Below are positions 57,225-64,000 of a stretch of 64,000 nt of DNA, in pieces. The stretch's first letter is position 1. Each line of letters begins with the position of its first letter. The DNA lies in NCBI GenBank assembly GCA_019635735.1, contig JAHBYX010000009.1, positions 154,501 through 218,500 of the forward strand, read 5' to 3'. Position numbers and translations under genes: made by a program. The notes beneath the pieces were generated by a model, which searched no databases, was not told where the DNA came from, and saw nothing but the letters and a program-made list of their open reading frames with translations. The DNA comes from Mesorhizobium sp. Its GTDB lineage: Bacteria; Pseudomonadota; Alphaproteobacteria; Rhizobiales; Rhizobiaceae.

Positions 57225-57700
57225 GCATCGTCCTGCGTCCGTACCGGCCATCCGATCGCGCCGCCGTCGCCGGGCTCCTGCTCGAGCTCAACCGGCATGA
57301 GAACGCCATCTCCGGCGAGTCCCGCACGGACGTCGAGACCGCCCAGATCGGCGCGATCGAGGCCGAGGAGATGCTCGCCGGCGGTGACACCGCCGTGGTG
57401 CTTGCCGAGCGCGACGGCGAGGTGGCGGGGCTGCTGATCTGGTATGTCGCCACCGGTGAGAGCTACGTCTTCGAAACGCTGCGGCGCTACGGCAAGGTGG
57501 ATGCGCTGGTCGTCGCCGCAAGGCACCGCGGCCAGGGCATCGGCAACCTCCTTCTCGCCGAGGCGGAACGGTTGACGCGCGAACGCGGCCTGTCGCGCAT
57601 GATGCTGCACGTGATCGAGGGCAATGACGGCGCCGCCGAAGCCTATCGCAAGTTCGGCTTCAAGCCGCACTCGCTCAACATGGCAAAACCTCTGGACTGA
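57221..57700 (+). CDS. GNAT-family N-acetyltransferase
   Basis: The 159-residue acetyltransferase shows LRPYRPSDRAAVAGLLLELNRHE at the start, the strand pair around VLAERDGEVAGLLIWYV, and the acetyl-CoA loop region VDALVVAARHRGQGIGNLLLAEAERLTRERG with the R-x-x-G-x-G/A pattern. It starts with GTG overlapping the hydrolase stop, so it is coupled. The acceptor is unknown; its partner gene suggests joint modification of a lipid or small molecule, which is only inference. Confidence 0.88.
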   Translation: MSIVLRPYRPSDRAAVAGLLLELNRHENAISGESRTDVETAQIGAIEAEEMLAGGDTAVVLAERDGEVAGLLIWYVATGESYVFETLRRYGKVDALVVAARHRGQGIGNLLLAEAERLTRERGLSRMMLHVIEGNDGAAEAYRKFGFKPHSLNMAKPLD

Positions 57701-57715
57701 GGCGCGCTGGGCCGA

Positions 57716-59122
57716 TCATTTCACCCGCGACATCCTGACCGCCGCCGCGCAGCCCACGAGCGCCAGCGGCAGGAAGGCGAGGAACAGCCAGCGGGCGACG
57801 TTCGCGGCGCTCTCGCCCGTCAGCCCGTCGGCGAAGCCGGTCGCGTTCGCCACGATTCCGGCCGCGGCCGCCCCGGTCGCATAGCCGATCCGCTGCATCG
57901 CCGGCACCGCCGACGAGGCGATCGTGCTCTCCTCCGCCGGCGCCGATGCGACGATGATGCGCGTCGCGAACGGCCAGGCGATACCGAAGCCGCCGCCCTG
58001 CAACAGGGCGCAGAACAGGATCGCGGGAATGTTCCCCGCCGGAATGGCGACCGCGAACCCCGCCAGCCCGGCGGCGATCATGAACGCGCCGCCGACGATG
58101 ATCGGGCGTTCGTGGCGGGGAGGGGCCCCGGCGACCAGGATCGACAGGATCGACCAGGCGATCGATTCGGCGGCGATGATGTAGCCGACGGTCAGGACCG
58201 GAATGCCGTGCAGGCTGGTCAGCAGCAGCGGCGCATAGATGGCGAAGGAGACGGTGGAGACGGACAGCGTCGCCACCATCGTCATGCCGGCCCCGAGGCT
58301 GGTCGACCAGTCGAACGGCCGGCGCGGAAACAGGCGCGAGCGCGGCATGAGAGCGTCGACCCTGAAGAACAGCGCAAGGCCGATCACGCCCGCGACGAAG
58401 AGCGCCGTCGAGCGGTAAGGGCTCACGTCGACACCGGCGAAGGCGATCAGGATCACCGCTCCTGCGAGCGTCGCCAGTGCGGCATAGGGGAAGGGCGGCG
58501 GCTCTGCCCCCGTGACGCGACGCGCCTCGGGCATCCGCAGCACGAGGAAGGCGACCGCCGCCATCGCGAAGCCGGCGAGGGTGAATACCCCGAAGGCCCA
58601 GCGCCAGCCGAAGGCGGTCGAGATCAGGGCGCCGAGCAGTGGTCCTCCGAAGGCGGCCACGCCCCACACCGCCGACATGATGGCAAACAGCTGCGGCCAG
58701 ATCGTCCGCGGGAACAGCCGTTCCACCGAGACGAAGGCAAGCGCGACGAGCGCGCCCCCGCCGAGCCCTTCGATCAGCCGGCCGCCCAGAAGGATCGGCA
58801 TCGTCGGCGCCAGCGCGCAGATAAGCGCTCCGCAGCCGTAGAGCACGGCCGCGCCGACCATGTTGCTGCGCAGCGACACGTAGGAGACCAGGCGCCCGGC
58901 CGCGGCGCCCGCGACGATCGCCCCGAGTTCATAGACGGCGAAGGTCCAGCCGACGAGCGTGACGCCGGCGAGATCCTTGACCATGGCCGGCATGATCGTC
59001 GCGATCATCGTTTCCATGGTGGCGTGCAGGAGGATGCCGAGGCTGACGAAGCAGAACAGGGCAAGGTCGCCGCTCGCCCACAGCGTACGCCAGTCGGTCT
59101 TGAGTGCAGGCTGGTCGGTCAC
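57716..59122 (-). CDS. MFS exporter (DHA2/EmrB-like)
   Basis: The roughly 468-residue transporter has about fourteen helices, with the conserved GRLIEGLGGGALVALAFVSVERLFPRTIWPQLFAIMSAVWG (motif C region and the loop between helices 4 and 5) and WTFAVYELGAIVAGAAAGRLV at helix 2/loop 2-3. The likely start is GTG at 59122 (VTDQPALKTDW...); an ATG at 59179 would add 19 basic residues. Drug or metabolite efflux is inferred from the family. It stands alone on the minus strand. Confidence 0.87.
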   Translation of the reverse strand: MTDQPALKTDWRTLWASGDLALFCFVSLGILLHATMETMIATIMPAMVKDLAGVTLVGWTFAVYELGAIVAGAAAGRLVSYVSLRSNMVGAAVLYGCGALICALAPTMPILLGGRLIEGLGGGALVALAFVSVERLFPRTIWPQLFAIMSAVWGVAAFGGPLLGALISTAFGWRWAFGVFTLAGFAMAAVAFLVLRMPEARRVTGAEPPPFPYAALATLAGAVILIAFAGVDVSPYRSTALFVAGVIGLALFFRVDALMPRSRLFPRRPFDWSTSLGAGMTMVATLSVSTVSFAIYAPLLLTSLHGIPVLTVGYIIAAESIAWSILSILVAGAPPRHERPIIVGGAFMIAAGLAGFAVAIPAGNIPAILFCALLQGGGFGIAWPFATRIIVASAPAEESTIASSAVPAMQRIGYATGAAAAGIVANATGFADGLTGESAANVARWLFLAFLPLALVGCAAAVRMSRVK

Positions 59123-59221
59123 GGGTTTTGGCGCCAGGATGAGACGCCAGCGGCTACACCGCCCCGATCGCCCGCGCAACCGCCACGCCCGGCCGAAGAT
59201 TTCGGCCAGACGCCTCCGGGA

Positions 59222-59701
59222 TCAGTTCCCGACGCTGCGCAGCTGGAACGAACTCACGCCGACGGCGAGGTTCAGTCCGGTCTGTGCCTCGACGCTCAGC
59301 GGCTGGAGCGTGAAGGAAGAGCCGGAGCCGCCGACCAGGAGATTGGCGCCCGCGCCGACCCCGACCGATGCGCCGGCGCTAGGTCCGATGTAGTCGCCAG
59401 CCAGCGCCCCCGGCGCGTAGATGTTCGCCGTCGGCGCGAGCACCAGCCACTGCATGAAGGTGGTTCCCGTCGTGCCGACGTCGAGGCCGTATTTGCGCAC
59501 CACGCCGAAGTAGTTCTCGGGAAGGTTGGCGGTATTCGCCGGGCGGAAGGTGCAGCTCAGATCCTTGGACGAACCGACGATGAAGCCGGTGCCGCCTTCG
59601 ATGACGCAGTCGAGGACGCCCAGTTCCACGCCTTGCGTCTGTGCCGAGGCAGGAGCGGTGAGGGCGGCGAGAGCGATGACGGCTGGAAGGAACTTTTTCA
59701 T
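59222..59701 (-). CDS. DUF992 secreted protein
   Basis: The 159-residue protein has a Sec signal (MKKFLPAVIALAALTAPASA) and the DUF992 pattern: VELGVLDCVIEGGTGFIVGSSKDLSCTFRPA with two cysteines, KYGLDVGTTG, and FTLQPLSVEAQTGLNLAVGVSSFQLR. The ATG follows a GGAG site. DUF992 proteins are periplasmic and largely uncharacterised, common in rhizobia and relatives. A small hairpin (GGCCGAA / TTCGGCC, 59191-59207) lies past its stop without a T-run. Confidence 0.88.
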   Translation of the reverse strand: MKKFLPAVIALAALTAPASAQTQGVELGVLDCVIEGGTGFIVGSSKDLSCTFRPANTANLPENYFGVVRKYGLDVGTTGTTFMQWLVLAPTANIYAPGALAGDYIGPSAGASVGVGAGANLLVGGSGSSFTLQPLSVEAQTGLNLAVGVSSFQLRSVGN

Positions 59702-59797
59702 CGTGAGCACTCCGGTAAAGGCATATGCGCCATGTCTAGCACAATGCTCGGCACCGGACACGGTTCCCCGCAGGATGCGAACCGCGGTTCCCGCGAG

Positions 59798-60640
59798 TCA
59801 GACCTTCTTCGTGCGCGATAGCCCGTCGACCGCCGGCTTGTAGTTCGGGTCGAGCTGCACCGCGCGGGCATAGGATTTGGCCGCCTTGTCCTTTTCGCCG
59901 CGGCGTTCGTAGACCAGCGCCTGGTTGGCCCAGCTCTCCGCCACCTCGCCGTTGAGACTGATCGCGGTGTTGAAGTCGGCGAAGGCGTTGTCGTCGTCGC
60001 CGCGCGCCAGATAGGACAGGCCGCGGCCGTTGTAGGGCTCGGGCGAACTGTTCGACATCGAGATCGCGGTCGAGAAGTCCTCGATGGCGAATTCGTGCTG
60101 GCCGCGGATCTGGTAGAGCAGGCCGCGGCGGTGATAGGCGCGCGGATCCGTCGTGTCGAGCTGGATCGCCCTCTCGAAATCGTTGAAGGCCTCGTTGACG
60201 CGGCCGGAGGTGCGGTACACCTCGCCGCGGCCGATATAGGCCGTGTCGTAATTCGAGTTCAGCTGGATCGAACGGTTGTAGTCGGCGATCGCCTCGGCGT
60301 TCTTCCCCAGGAAGCGGTAGATCAGCCCGCGATTGGCATAGGCCTGGTAGAAGCCGGGATTGAGCTTGATCGCGGTGTTGAAGTCGTCCAGCGCCTCGTT
60401 GTAGCGGCCGCCGCGTCCATAGGCGAAGCCGCGCACGTTGTAGGCTTCCGGATCGCGCGGATTGCGCTCGATCACGGCGGTCAGCGAGGCGATGTTCTCG
60501 GTCGAGCCCTGCGCCGTCTCGACGGTCGCGATGCTGCTGATCGGCGTCGTCTCGCAGCCGGCGAGGCCGAGAGCGGCGACCATCAGCAGCGCGGAGGCGG
60601 CTGCCTTCGCCCGGAACCGGTTGAGTGGCAATTCATTCAT
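59798..60640 (-). CDS. TPR-repeat lipoprotein
   Basis: The 280-residue protein has a lipoprotein signal (lipobox ALGLAGC, Cys at about residue 29) and about six tetratricopeptide repeats from residue 50 on. Examples are PEAYNVRGFAYGRGGRYNEALDDFNTAIKLNP, AYANRGLIYRFLGKNAEAIADYNRSIQLN and AYHRRGLLYQIRGQHEFAIEDFSTAI. It is anchored in the cell envelope and probably scaffolds other proteins. Similar TPR lipoproteins occur throughout rhizobia and Brucella relatives. It is downstream of the S21 gene, but a terminator lies between them. Confidence 0.87.
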   Translation of the reverse strand: MNELPLNRFRAKAAASALLMVAALGLAGCETTPISSIATVETAQGSTENIASLTAVIERNPRDPEAYNVRGFAYGRGGRYNEALDDFNTAIKLNPGFYQAYANRGLIYRFLGKNAEAIADYNRSIQLNSNYDTAYIGRGEVYRTSGRVNEAFNDFERAIQLDTTDPRAYHRRGLLYQIRGQHEFAIEDFSTAISMSNSSPEPYNGRGLSYLARGDDDNAFADFNTAISLNGEVAESWANQALVYERRGEKDKAAKSYARAVQLDPNYKPAVDGLSRTKKV

Positions 60641-60736
60641 CGCAAGCGAATCCCTTCGACCTCTCGTCGGCTCCCCTGGGCTGCAGGAAGGCCTTTCGCT
60701 TGACCGCCTCGATATCCCCCGGCGACGAAACGAAAA

Positions 60737-60758
60737 TGGCGCGGTGTAGACCGCGCCA
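60737..60758 (-). terminator. Rho-independent terminator of rpsU
   Basis: A perfect 9-bp stem (TGGCGCGGT / ACCGCGCCA, read on the minus strand) with a CTAC tetraloop is followed on that strand by TTTTCGTTTCG. It lies 39 bp after the rpsU stop. Confidence 0.85.
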
Positions 60759-60797
60759 CGTTCCTATGTCCCGAAAAGGACGAAATAGCGGCGAAGA

Positions 60798-61049
60798 TCA
60801 GCGCGCCGCGGGGCGGGCCGCAACTGCCGGCTTCGGCGTCGGCGGCAGCAGGCCTTCGCGCTGCAGCTTCTTGCGCGCCATCTTGCGGGCGCGGCGGACG
60901 CCTTCCGCCTTCTCGCGCACGCGCTTCTCCGAGGGCTTCTCGTAGTGGTCGCGCATCTTCATTTCGCGGAAGATGCCTTCGCGCTGCATCTTCTTCTTGA
61001 GCACGCGGAGCGCCTGGTCAACATTGTTGTCGCGGACGAGTACCTGCAC
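60798..61049 (-). CDS. rpsU: 30S ribosomal protein S21
   Basis: The 83-residue protein has the S21 signature (VLVRDNNVDQALRVLKKKMQREGIFREMK, then EKPSEKRVREKAEGVRRARKMARKK). It begins with GTG at 61049, where the family begins (MQVLV...), with AGGATC at ribosome-site distance. The frame stays open upstream for 59 codons without support. The C-terminal tail (TPKPAVAARPAAR) is Ala/Pro-rich, as in related species. Divergent from the Hsp70-like gene. Confidence 0.95.
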   Translation of the reverse strand: MQVLVRDNNVDQALRVLKKKMQREGIFREMKMRDHYEKPSEKRVREKAEGVRRARKMARKKLQREGLLPPTPKPAVAARPAAR

Positions 61050-61282
61050 GTTTGATCCTGTGGTTCGAACCAGTTTCCGACGCTTTCGTTCATCCCGAAG
61101 AGGCCAAACGAATAGCGTCCGCGATGGGCTCCCCACCGCGAATTGCGCGGCTGTTAGCAGAATCACCGGCCCTTGTCGAGGGGCATTGCGGACCTGCCGT
61201 CCTTCGGGGTGGACTTTGCACCGCACCCCCTATATTCCGCACCTCCCCCTCGCTTCCGCCAGAATCCGATCGGAGCCTACCC

Positions 61283-62539
61283 ATGCCCCCCAGCTTCGGC
61301 GGGATCGACTTCGGCACGTCGAATTCGACCATCGGCGTCATCCGCGACGGGCGCCCCCGCCTCGTCGCGCTCGAGGGCGATCATGTCACGCTGCCCAGCG
61401 CCGTCTTCTTCAATTTCGAGGACGACCGCACCTATTACGGCCGCCGGGCGATCGAGGACTATACGCTCAACTCCGAAGGCCGCCTGCTGCGCGCGCTCAA
61501 GAGCGTGCTCGGCAGTTCGCTGATCCACGAGAAGACGCGCATCAAGGCGAGGTCGATGCTTTTCACCGACATCATCGGGCTGTTCCTCAGGCACCTGAAG
61601 AAACGGCTCGACGAAGCCGTCGGCGACGATGTCGGCCGCGTCGTGCTCGGCCGGCCGGTGCATTTCGTCGATGGCGACGAGGAAGCTGACCGCGCGGCGC
61701 AATCGCAGCTGGAACTGGCTGCCCGCGCGCAGGGCTTCCGCGACATCGAGTTCCAGTTCGAGCCGATCGCGGCGGCGCTCGACTACGAGCAGAGCGTGTC
61801 GAAAGAGGAACTGGCGCTGATCGTCGACATCGGCGGCGGCACCTCCGACTTCTCTATCGTCCGGGTGTCCCCCGACGGCGCGCGGCGGGCAGACCGCAAG
61901 GGCGACGTGCTGGCCAATTCCGGCGTCCATGTCGGCGGCACGGATTTCGACCGGCTGATCAGCATTGCGACGGTCATGCGGGCGCTGGGTTACGGCACGC
62001 CGACGAAGGACGGCAAGCGCAACCTGCCGGTCTCCTATTTCAACGACCTCGCCACCTGGCAGCGGATCAACCAGCTCTATTCGAACCGGGCGATGACCGA
62101 CCTGCGCCAGATCCGCCAGGAGGCGGCCGAGCCGCATCTGGTCGAGCGGATGATCGACATCGTCCGCCACCGCCAGGGCCATGCGCTCGCAGGCCGCGTC
62201 GAGCAGGCCAAGATCGACCTGACCACACGCCCGGCGACGAGCATCCACCTGCCGCTCGCCGGCGAAAAGGTCGACATCGCGCTGACGCAGGAGTGGATGA
62301 ACGCGGCGATCGCGCCGGCGACCGCTCGCGTCGTCGAGACCGCCTCGGCCACTGTCCGCGATGCCGGCCTCGAGCCGGCCCAGATCGAGACGCTGTTCCT
62401 CACCGGCGGCTCGACCGGTATTCCGCAGTTGCGCGACGCCATCCGCGCGCTGTTTCCCGGCGCGCGCGTCGTCGAGGGCGACGCCTTCGGCAGCGTCGGG
62501 CTGGGCCTCGCGCTCGACGCGCAGCGGAAGTTCGGGTGA
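61283..62539 (+). CDS. Hsp70-family protein (YegD-like)
   Basis: The 418-residue protein has the actin-like ATPase fold: GGIDFGTSNSTIGVI (phosphate 1), VVLGRPVHF, LALIVDIGGGTSDFSIV (phosphate 2), VGGTDFDRLI and LFLTGGSTGIPQLRDAI (adenosine). It lacks the substrate-binding domain of DnaK, like E. coli YegD, and its role is unknown. The ATG at 61283 gives a proper N-terminus; the longer upstream frame adds 77 residues unlike the family. It is divergent from rpsU. Confidence 0.88.
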   Translation: MPPSFGGIDFGTSNSTIGVIRDGRPRLVALEGDHVTLPSAVFFNFEDDRTYYGRRAIEDYTLNSEGRLLRALKSVLGSSLIHEKTRIKARSMLFTDIIGLFLRHLKKRLDEAVGDDVGRVVLGRPVHFVDGDEEADRAAQSQLELAARAQGFRDIEFQFEPIAAALDYEQSVSKEELALIVDIGGGTSDFSIVRVSPDGARRADRKGDVLANSGVHVGGTDFDRLISIATVMRALGYGTPTKDGKRNLPVSYFNDLATWQRINQLYSNRAMTDLRQIRQEAAEPHLVERMIDIVRHRQGHALAGRVEQAKIDLTTRPATSIHLPLAGEKVDIALTQEWMNAAIAPATARVVETASATVRDAGLEPAQIETLFLTGGSTGIPQLRDAIRALFPGARVVEGDAFGSVGLGLALDAQRKFG

Positions 62540-62666
62540 TTTACTTAGTAAGCTTCGATGCGCCCAGGGGAGGATGACGCTGCCGTCAGGCGTCCATTGA
62601 CGGGTGGCAAGGTGAAGCATATGAAATCTTCATCCAACTTTTCGGGCGTAGCAGCCGCCCTCGCAC

Positions 62667-63362
62667 ATGACCCCCGACGAAATGTTTGAGCGTCTCATCT
62701 CCCCGCATTTTCAGGGGGATGGAGGATTGGCGAATGATTTTCTCACCGCAGTCCAAAGGGGCTACCCCCTATCGTCGGTCGGTCAGCTTCTGAGGTCCAA
62801 GAATGTGTACTCAAGAGGCGTAGGAGCGTTCATCGCGACGTTTCTGAGGCGTGATGCAGTCACAGCATTCAAGCCCGTAATCGCAGACCTGCTTGACGAC
62901 CCGGTCTGGCGCATTCGGATGGATGCTATTGAGGCGCTTACACAGTGCGTTACGATGGGCGATGGGAGAATACTCGGCAAGATTCTGCTCATGCTCGATA
63001 GCGAGGATGAGGGCGATCGGCACGCGGTGACTGTGTTTGTGCGAATTGTCGACGATGACATCCTACGCCTGGCAATCGTCAACGCGGTCGCGATCAGACC
63101 TGACCCTCCCTTTTCTGAAATCGAATCGTCCTACAGAAGGCGAGAACATCGCACGCGCGCTGGCATCTATCGGTCGCTGCGAAGCGATCACCGGGTCGTT
63201 CGACGCTTTGCAGCGGCCATGGCAGGACGGCCATATCTCGTAATCAACGAACATCTACTCGAACTTGCCGAGAATTCAGGAGATGCCGAGATGGCGGAAA
63301 TGGTTGCCAACGTCAGGACGTTGCCCATTCCAAGGGGATCAGTGCTGTCGTCCAAGCTCTAA
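62667..63362 (+). CDS. Helical-repeat (HEAT-like) protein, atypical composition
   Basis: The 231-residue protein shows repeated helix pairs such as FKPVIADLLDDPVWRIRMDAIEALTQCV and ILGKILLMLDSEDEGDRHAVTVFVRIVDDDILRLAIVNAV, typical of HEAT-type repeats. It has no signal peptide. Its codon choice is less GC3-biased than that of its neighbours, with AT-containing codons such as aat, gat, aga and ata frequent, hinting at acquisition. Its ATG follows a poor ribosome site. It is isolated between an Hsp70-like gene and sarcosine oxidase. Function unknown; HEAT-like immunity proteins are one family it could belong to, with no support beyond shape. Confidence 0.7.
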   Translation: MTPDEMFERLISPHFQGDGGLANDFLTAVQRGYPLSSVGQLLRSKNVYSRGVGAFIATFLRRDAVTAFKPVIADLLDDPVWRIRMDAIEALTQCVTMGDGRILGKILLMLDSEDEGDRHAVTVFVRIVDDDILRLAIVNAVAIRPDPPFSEIESSYRRREHRTRAGIYRSLRSDHRVVRRFAAAMAGRPYLVINEHLLELAENSGDAEMAEMVANVRTLPIPRGSVLSSKL

Positions 63363-63545
63363 CCGTTCGCGCCAGAGCGTGCCGACGCCGCCGTTGCAAA
63401 GACTACCGCGGCTTCACGCCACGGCGCAAAACGGCAAGCGCCGTCGCAAACAGCGCAATTGCTTCCCGCGCTTTTTCGCTAGTGATACGCTCAGCGTTCC
63501 GGGGCGAAACGACGCGCCGCCGCAGACCGTCCAGAGGCCAGTTCC

Positions 63546-64000
63546 ATGCGCAAATACTCAGTGTTCGCCATCGCCCGGGAGGCCATGCGCGCCCACAAGG
63601 GCTGGGACGCGCAATGGTCGTCGCCCGAGCCGCGCGCCGAATACGACGTCATCATCGTCGGTGCCGGCGGGCACGGTCTGGCGACGGCCTACTATCTCGC
63701 CAAGGAGCACGGCATCACCAACATCGCGGTGCTGGAAAAGGGCTGGCTCGGCGGCGGCAATACCGGCCGCAACACGACCATCATCCGCTCCAACTACCTC
63801 TACGACGAGAGCGCCGGCATCTACGACCACGCGGTCAAGCTGTGGGACGGGCTCTCCCAGGACCTCAACTACAACGTCATGTATTCGGCGCGCGGCGTGA
63901 TGATGCTCGCGCACAATATTCACGACGTGCAGTCGCTGAAGCGCCATGTTCATGCCAACAGGCTGAACGGCATCGACAATGAATGGCTGACGCCGGAGCA
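63546..64000 (+). CDS. soxB: Sarcosine oxidase subunit beta (partial, runs off the window)
   Basis: The visible 151 residues show the SoxB start: MRKYSVFAIAREAMRAHKGWDAQWSSPEPR, then the FAD-binding loop DVIIVGAGGHGLATAYYLAKEHG, EKGWLGGGNTGRNTTIIRSNYLYDESAGIYDHAVKLWDGL and SARGVMMLAHNIHDVQ. The heterotetrameric enzyme oxidises sarcosine to glycine and formaldehyde or methylene-tetrahydrofolate. The remaining subunits (soxD, soxA, soxG) would lie beyond the window edge. No ribosome site is obvious before the ATG. Confidence 0.93.
   Translation, partial: MRKYSVFAIAREAMRAHKGWDAQWSSPEPRAEYDVIIVGAGGHGLATAYYLAKEHGITNIAVLEKGWLGGGNTGRNTTIIRSNYLYDESAGIYDHAVKLWDGLSQDLNYNVMYSARGVMMLAHNIHDVQSLKRHVHANRLNGIDNEWLTPE

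Noticed and set aside
59191..59207. Terminator after the DUF992 gene
   Set aside because: The 7-bp hairpin has no T-run on either strand and only a 3-base loop; not listed as a terminator.
61052..61282. Extra 77 residues before the Hsp70-like protein
   Set aside because: They overlap the rpsU promoter side and do not resemble the ATPase fold, which begins right after the ATG at 61283.

Overview
The window is about 64 kb of GC-rich DNA with dense, short-gapped genes. Gene content points to an alphaproteobacterium of the order Hyphomicrobiales (Rhizobiales), probably near Mesorhizobium and other Phyllobacteriaceae. The pointers are a three-gene pntAA/pntAB/pntB transhydrogenase beside an aa3-type oxidase subunit IV, a DUF992 protein, membrane urate hydroxylase PuuD, TakP-like TRAP binding proteins, a CobW/WD40 pair, and LexA (GTTC-N7-GTTC) and CtrA-like (TTAA-N7-TTAAC) sites. 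The genus is an inference from family content. No rRNA, tRNA, CRISPR array, prophage or insertion sequence was recognised.

Layout. 0-8 kb: a membrane protein, then purine salvage/catabolism (LysR, urate hydroxylase, guanine deaminase). A HigBA toxin-antitoxin pair follows, then a UPF0303 protein, hydroxypyruvate isomerase and glycerate 2-kinase, which can move C2/C3 acids from purine breakdown into glycolysis. 8-10.7 kb: a DNA-repair operon (radical-SAM enzyme plus UdgX fusion) with a LexA-type box at its first start codon. 10.9-15.5 kb: sulfide:quinone oxidoreductase, a small membrane protein, and a glutamine-synthetase-like ligase with a class III aminotransferase, separated by a palindromic repeat. 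15.5-23.3 kb: a secreted protein, WD40 plus CobW metallochaperone, MarR, a DMT exporter, a LacI regulator with a probable CTG start, a 2-hydroxyacid dehydrogenase and a gamma-glutamyl-GABA hydrolase. 23.6-28.5 kb: a TRAP system with two tandem TakP-like binding proteins converging on dctQM.

28.7-30.8 kb: an orphan LivH-like permease, divergent from a CGNR zinc-finger regulator across a perfect 11-bp inverted repeat, then a lipoprotein. 31-34.5 kb: a fused indolepyruvate ferredoxin oxidoreductase. 34.6-38.7 kb: a GGDEF/EAL protein, a FeeM/LuxI-fold N-acyl synthase and a Crp/Fnr regulator, with CtrA-like sites before the first two. 39-47.3 kb: an acyl-CoA ligase plus branched-chain-type ABC transporter operon with DUF3096, Nudix and YjbR genes embedded. 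47.4-52.6 kb: Ca/Na antiporter, CoxIV, pnt operon and a VapBC pair that may be leaderless. 52.7-64 kb: acyltransferase, DUF2269, LysR, a membrane alpha/beta-hydrolase, GNAT, MFS exporter, DUF992, TPR lipoprotein, ribosomal protein S21, an Hsp70-like protein, an atypical helical-repeat gene, and the start of sarcosine oxidase subunit beta, cut by the window edge.

Most genes are ordinary metabolic and transport functions. The least explained parts are the SOS-like radical-SAM/UdgX operon, the CGNR-operator-permease module, the c-di-GMP/N-acyl synthase block with CtrA-like sites, and the regulatory palindromes of the two toxin-antitoxin loci.
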